In this document: positions 60,555-64,000 of the stretch, one piece after another | How positions within the stretch are numbered: position 1 is the first letter of the stretch | Layout: each line of letters opens with the position of its first letter | Position numbers and translations under genes: made by a program | Notes under the pieces: generated by a model | Told to the model about the DNA's origin: nothing | Databases searched by the model: none | Seen by the model: the letters and a program-made list of their open reading frames with translations, nothing else | Assembly: GCA_001784555.1 (NCBI GenBank) | Contig: MFRM01000013.1 | Span: forward strand, 1-64,000 | Direction: 5' to 3' | Source: Candidatus Melainabacteria bacterium RIFCSPHIGHO2_02_FULL_34_12 | GTDB taxonomy: Bacteria; Cyanobacteriota; Vampirovibrionia; 2-02-FULL-35-15 | Length of the DNA stretch: 64,000 nt

Positions 60555-61040
60555 CTAAGATTCTCTCTCAAGTTTATTAAAATAAGCTCTTGCAATTTGC
60601 AGTGCTTTGTCATGAAGTAAATTCATGTTCAATCTATCAGGATTACCTTTTATTGTAGCTTCCAAAAGATGTGGATATTTATTTGCTTTCAAGTAAATCG
60701 GGATTAGATAATCTACTGTAGCTAAAATTACGGGTGCATTTTTATTAAAAAGCAATTTTTCAATTTCTTTATTAACCACGTGAAAAAAATGCAACATGGT
60801 GTCTTTATGAAAATTAGTCCCTACTCCATGACCGTGAAACATTCTCTTACCACCTCTGTCGGCTATCCCACTACTACCATGGGACTGAAGTTGTTTTTCT
60901 AATCTAAAACCTTTTTCAGTCTCGGAATAAGCAGAAATTATATTTCCGGTATGAATTTCCTTAATGTCATCAAATGTACATTGAAACAATTTTGCATTTT
61001 TTTGACTTAAAGTAAGAATATAAAATTCTCTGTTTTTCAT
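60555..61040 (-). CDS. Short baeRF-type (release-factor-like) protein
   Basis: 161 residues. ILTLSQKNAKLFQCTFDDI and the block GKRMFHGHGVGTNFHKDTMLHFFHVVNKEIEKLLF, then PVILATVDYLIPIYLKANKYPHL, resemble the bacterial baeRF (archaeo-eukaryotic release-factor-related) family. The known proteins are about 350-380 residues; here the first half is missing. Either a short paralog or a truncated gene. It is 3 bases downstream of the universal-stress gene. Confidence 0.65.
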   Translation of the reverse strand: MKNREFYILTLSQKNAKLFQCTFDDIKEIHTGNIISAYSETEKGFRLEKQLQSHGSSGIADRGGKRMFHGHGVGTNFHKDTMLHFFHVVNKEIEKLLFNKNAPVILATVDYLIPIYLKANKYPHLLEATIKGNPDRLNMNLLHDKALQIARAYFNKLERES

Positions 61041-61043
61041 TTT

Positions 61044-61910
61044 TCACCTGCAAAGTAATACTGGACAAGTTGTTTCCATCAACACATTTTTTGTAGTACT
61101 TCCAAAAATTAATTCCATAAGCCTGTTTTCACCAAATGCGCCTATTGCAACTAACCCAGGATTAAAAATCTTTATCTGCTTAGCAATTCCTATCCATGGC
61201 ATACTAGCTCCAAAATCTACAACGTACGTAGCTTTTAATTTATAAGGTGCAAGAAATTCTTTTGCTTCATCCAAGGGCTTCTGTGCAGAATCAATATCAT
61301 TGGCAATGCTTATAACGATTACTTCAAAGTTTAAGAGCTTTGCAAATGAAACTCCTATGCTTAAAGCACGTTGTGAATTCTGACTGCCATCATAGGCTAT
61401 TAAGATTGTATTCTCCACCTTTGCGTTCTCAGGTACTACAAGTACAGGTCGTGTAGTAGCTCTAAGTAAGTCTTCAGTGACTGGTCCAGGTTCTTTTGAA
61501 TTTTCAGGGTATGTTTTTCCTCTCCTGCCAACTACTATAAGATCTACTGTTCTTGCCATTTGTTCAACTATTTCGTGAACCTTTCCTCTCTTAGTAAAAA
61601 ATTGGTAGTTCACAGCAAACTTTTTGCACTCTTCTTCAAAGCTCTTTTTTAATCTGTCGGCTTCAGCAATAAATTCTTTTTCAGCTTCTACTTGTTCAAT
61701 AGTCGGTCTGGCTTCAGGAATAGCAGAAGAAAAGCCCATTCCTGCGCTTATAAGTTCAGCAGGCTGCCACTCAAGTAAACGCATAATATCCTCTACATAA
61801 AGTCCTTTTACTTTTGCACCACAAATCCTAGCTAAAGCAACTCCGACACTTAGGGCTGATTTGCTTGATTTAGATTCATCCATTGCTATGAGTATGCTTT
61901 TCATGATCAC
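61044..61910 (-). CDS. Tandem universal stress protein
   Basis: 288 residues with two UspA domains (about 1-150 and 155-288). The ATP-binding G-x2-G-x9-G(S/T) pattern is seen in AIGAFGENRLMELIFGSTTKNVLMETTCPVLLC, less clearly in the first domain (VVGRRGKTYPENS). It functions in stress response by an as yet poorly defined mechanism. It forms a small stress operon with the baeRF-like gene downstream and the CBS gene upstream. Confidence 0.93.
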   Translation of the reverse strand: MIMKSILIAMDESKSSKSALSVGVALARICGAKVKGLYVEDIMRLLEWQPAELISAGMGFSSAIPEARPTIEQVEAEKEFIAEADRLKKSFEEECKKFAVNYQFFTKRGKVHEIVEQMARTVDLIVVGRRGKTYPENSKEPGPVTEDLLRATTRPVLVVPENAKVENTILIAYDGSQNSQRALSIGVSFAKLLNFEVIVISIANDIDSAQKPLDEAKEFLAPYKLKATYVVDFGASMPWIGIAKQIKIFNPGLVAIGAFGENRLMELIFGSTTKNVLMETTCPVLLCR

Positions 61911-61954
61911 TCCTCCTATATAGCATTCGTATAATTTCTTATTTCACCTTTTCT

Positions 61955-61978
61955 GGGCAGGATAAATCCTGCCCCTAC
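61955..61978. repeat. GTAGGGGC-type palindromic repeat, copy 7
   Basis: GGGCAGGAT and ATCCTGCCC form a 9-bp stem around AA..A, followed by CTAC. It fills the small gap between the CBS-domain gene and the universal-stress gene. Confidence 0.75.
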
Positions 61979-61992
61979 ATCTTCACAACAAT

Positions 61993-62442
61993 CTATTTAT
62001 ATCTTGCATCATCACTTAACTCTTTAACCATGTCCTGTATACATTCATCATCAAACTCAGCAACAGGAGCAAGATCACTCAATGAAATAATGCCTACAAG
62101 TTTTCCGTCTTTTTCAACAGGTAATCTTCTGTAACCGTAATTTCCCATTATGTCCAATGCTTCTTTGCAAGTAGTCTCAGGGAATATTGTCATAGGCCAT
62201 CTTGTCATTATTTCATCGGCTGTTGTTGTTCCCAGCTCCCTTCTATGTGCAACAACACGAGTAACTATTTGCCTATCAGTTATCATTCCAAGTAATTTTT
62301 TTTGTTCGCCAACTATAAGCACAGTGCCTACATTTTCTTCATCCATTAATTTGGCTGCTTCATAAATACTTGTTTTTGGGGTTATAGTTACAAGGTTTGT
62401 TTGCATTACTTGCTGAACTTGTGTTTCTGTTGCTATTGTCAT
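61993..62442 (-). CDS. Two-CBS-domain protein
   Basis: 149 residues, a tandem CBS pair: MQTNLVTITPKTSIYEAAKLMDEENVGTVLIVGEQKKLLGMITDRQI and MTRWPMTIFPETTCKEALDIMGNYGYRRLPVEKDGKLVGIISLSDLA. CBS pairs bind adenosine nucleotides and regulate other proteins; here no effector domain is attached. It lies upstream of the stress genes on the same strand. Confidence 0.93.
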   Translation of the reverse strand: MTIATETQVQQVMQTNLVTITPKTSIYEAAKLMDEENVGTVLIVGEQKKLLGMITDRQIVTRVVAHRRELGTTTADEIMTRWPMTIFPETTCKEALDIMGNYGYRRLPVEKDGKLVGIISLSDLAPVAEFDDECIQDMVKELSDDARYK

Positions 62443-62518
62443 TGTTTTATCTCCTAGTTCAATTCAATTTATCTATCTATATAATGCCCTGAATTACTAA
62501 TAGATTCATCATTCTAAG

Positions 62519-62546
62519 GTAGGGACTTACCATGGTAAGCCCCTAC
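62519..62546. repeat. GTAGGGGC-type palindromic repeat, copy 8
   Basis: GTAGGGACTTACC and GGTAAGCCCCTAC around AT, with one mismatch in the stem. It lies between the CBS gene and the channel-like gene, next to another hairpin. Confidence 0.75.
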
Positions 62547-62548
62547 TG

Positions 62549-62580
62549 AAGGATGATTTTATAAACCAAAAATCATCCTT
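62549..62580. repeat. Long hairpin upstream of channel-like gene
   Basis: AAGGATGATTTT and AAAAATCATCCTT form a 12-bp stem around ATAAACC, in the divergent gap between the CBS-domain gene and the channel-like gene. The T-run after the stem is short, so terminator function is uncertain. Confidence 0.6.
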
Positions 62581-62662
62581 TTGGCTATTCCCGAGATTGA
62601 TTTTTTTTATTAAAGTAAACTTTAAGCTGGTACAAAGTCAAACAACCTTCGTCTTGCAATTT

Positions 62663-63298
62663 ATGTCAGAACAAATACATCATAAAGATCCACAATTTGG
62701 ACATCACCTTGGCTTATGGTATCCATTAACTTGGCGAATATTAGCAACTCATCGCTATTGGTCTCCATCTATGTGGTTACCTAAAGACTCAGCACTAGCA
62801 ATTGATATTTATATAGGCATATGGTGGTTAATTGAAATTTTGTGCATTGTCTTTTCAGGTTGTCTACTTAGTCTTGCTAAGTATTTTGGCTTGTTACTTG
62901 TTCTTATTCCTTTATTCAGATTGGTTGATCTTATGTTTGTTTTGTTATCTATCCTGGTAAAAGGAAATTACAGAAGACAAGGAGATTGGCCTTCAGTAAA
63001 TAGGGTTATACTTTTAGTAATTTTTAATGCCTTAGAAATTATGGTTTTGTTCGCACTTATATTTTATGCATTGAGTGTACTGACTCCTAATATTGCAAGT
63101 ACAAATCCTGAACTTAAAACTTTTTTTGAGGCTCTTTATTTTAGTTTTGTTACTGGTACTTCTTTAGGCTATGGAATACCGCACCCGGTTGGATGGCTTG
63201 CAAGGCTACTTTCAATATCTGAGGCTTCATATATAATCCTTGTTGTTATTGCGGTAATTAGCTCCATAACAAGTGAAAAGAAAAAATCACAGCACTAA
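62663..63298 (+). CDS. Ion-channel-like membrane protein with SLGYG pore segment
   Basis: 211 residues from ATG 62663 (MSEQIHHKDP); the frame extends upstream only to a TTG at 62597. Four or so hydrophobic helices. Near the C-terminus, ALYFSFVTGTSLGYGIPHP resembles the pore helix and TVGYG-type selectivity filter of Ion_trans_2 K+ channels, followed by a last helix. The filter sequence (T-G-T-S-L-G-Y-G) is close to but not the same as the K+ consensus. Substrate uncertain. Confidence 0.65.
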   Translation: MSEQIHHKDPQFGHHLGLWYPLTWRILATHRYWSPSMWLPKDSALAIDIYIGIWWLIEILCIVFSGCLLSLAKYFGLLLVLIPLFRLVDLMFVLLSILVKGNYRRQGDWPSVNRVILLVIFNALEIMVLFALIFYALSVLTPNIASTNPELKTFFEALYFSFVTGTSLGYGIPHPVGWLARLLSISEASYIILVVIAVISSITSEKKKSQH

Positions 63299-63308
63299 AT
63301 CTGCAAAC

Positions 63309-64000
63309 CTACCTCACTAATTTTGGTTCTTGAGCTTCCTCAACCTCATGCACTGGACCTGGTTCTTGTACTACTCTTAACTGTTTCTCTGATTGTGTTT
63401 CTAGTCCAATTCCCCAATCTTCTGGATTGCCTGATGTAGGTATAACTCGTCCTTTATTTGCTGTAATTGCAATAGCTCCTATTTGTGCAAGTAAAGCAGG
63501 ATTTAGTGTTTTTGCCTGAGCTTGTGTAATTGTGCTTAGATTTATTTTAGCTGGCAATACTTTTACAGGTATTCCTGAAATCAAGGCTCTTAAAGATACA
63601 GTCACATTTTTTGTTAATTTCTGGAAAGTACTCAATATTTCGTTTAACACAATTCCAATCTTTGTTCTTGATAGTCTTTTGCCTGAAAGCAATGTTCTAA
63701 GATTAGCGTTTACTTGGTTTGTTACAAATCGTTTATCCGCAGGTTTATTTTTTAGTAGTAATTTATTCAAAGTTAATTGACGAGTGGCAAATTCCATACT
63801 CTCTGGAATAAAAGTTTTTTGTTTCGGAGGCTTGATTAACGGAGTAGGAATATTTTTATTTGTTAGTAGATCTGGATTTGCTATTAGTTGAGTTAATAAC
63901 CCAGAGCTTTTTGCAATTAATCCTAATAGCCCCGGTCTATTTACAAGCAAGTTAAAAAGTGAGGGATTTGATATAAGTAAACTCAATAGTCTAGGATTTG
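63309..64000 (-). CDS. NPxLL-repeat protein, 5' end outside the window
   Basis: The frame is open to the window edge. The N-terminal visible part shows 10-residue repeats (NPRLLSLLIS, NPSLFNLLVN, RPGLLGLIAK, SSGLLTQLIA, NPDLL), so the gene begins outside the window; the TTG at 63986 is not convincing as a start. The rest is a helical, Lys-rich region and an acidic/Pro-rich tail ending in VHEVEEAQEPKLVR. Convergent with the channel-like gene. No recognised family. Confidence 0.7.
   Translation of the reverse strand, partial: NPRLLSLLISNPSLFNLLVNRPGLLGLIAKSSGLLTQLIANPDLLTNKNIPTPLIKPPKQKTFIPESMEFATRQLTLNKLLLKNKPADKRFVTNQVNANLRTLLSGKRLSRTKIGIVLNEILSTFQKLTKNVTVSLRALISGIPVKVLPAKINLSTITQAQAKTLNPALLAQIGAIAITANKGRVIPTSGNPEDWGIGLETQSEKQLRVVQEPGPVHEVEEAQEPKLVR

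Overview
The window reads as a chromosomal segment of an AT-rich diderm (Gram-negative-type) bacterium. Outer-membrane efflux and beta-barrel-like proteins, several lipoproteins, secreted Cys-rich proteins and an L,D-transpeptidase support a two-membrane envelope. ETF, ETF-quinone oxidoreductase and an EtfD-like Fe-S protein indicate electron flow from flavoprotein dehydrogenases into a quinone pool. Short palindromic repeats, MITE-like elements and STRR-like octamer repeats recall cyanobacterial genomes. A non-photosynthetic relative of Cyanobacteria (Melainabacteria/Vampirovibrionia) is a reasonable but unproven guess. I saw no tRNA, rRNA, CRISPR array, prophage or transposase gene.

Layout. 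1-5.0 kb: three tandem Cys-rich secreted paralogs with Pro/Thr linkers, the first cut by the window edge, then a small repetitive protein. 5.0-16.8 kb: housekeeping genes (FAD oxidoreductase, TatD, CHASE2 sensor kinase, pyrimidine-nucleoside phosphorylase, YebC, SecF, patatin, CysC, GrpE, PpsR-type regulator). 16.8-23.4 kb: a minus-strand cluster of TPR lipoprotein, EtfD-like membrane Fe-S oxidoreductase and two HTTM proteins, one fused to a DCC thiol-redox domain. 23.5-30.4 kb: phosphohexomutase, L,D-transpeptidase, FKBP lipoprotein, TauE-like half transporter, DsbA-like protein, APC permease. 30.4-38.5 kb: a metal-resistance island with csoR, a His/Cys-rich membrane protein and a tripartite HME-RND efflux pump, divergent from two small secreted Cys-rich proteins. 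38.5-43.1 kb: YjbQ with a duplicated 3' end, a four-PAS sensor plus MEDS protein, and a second CsoR-type promoter driving a paralogous 41-residue Cys-rich peptide. 43.2-51 kb: orphan substrate-binding lipoprotein, two unknown proteins and an ETF operon. 51.1-54.4 kb: SulP transporter divergent from an ArsR regulator and beta-carbonic anhydrase. 54.4-64 kb: lipid/glycan enzymes, beta-CASP RNase, two repeat proteins, hexapeptide acyltransferase, stress proteins and a channel-like protein.

The most unusual content is the pair of tiny secreted six-cysteine peptides (38345-38476 and 42268-42393). They share one cysteine spacing and lie behind near-identical CsoR-like operator/promoters 4 kb apart. 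They look like the exported metal-binding arm of a copper-type response whose efflux arm is the RND operon. Second is the EtfD/HTTM/HTTM-DCC cluster, which puts quinone-reducing and thiol-redox domains beside homologs of the vitamin-K-dependent carboxylase membrane domain. A family of short GTAGGGGC-type palindromes occurs at least eight times; one copy lies in frame in a protein linker and others supply a start region or a stop codon.
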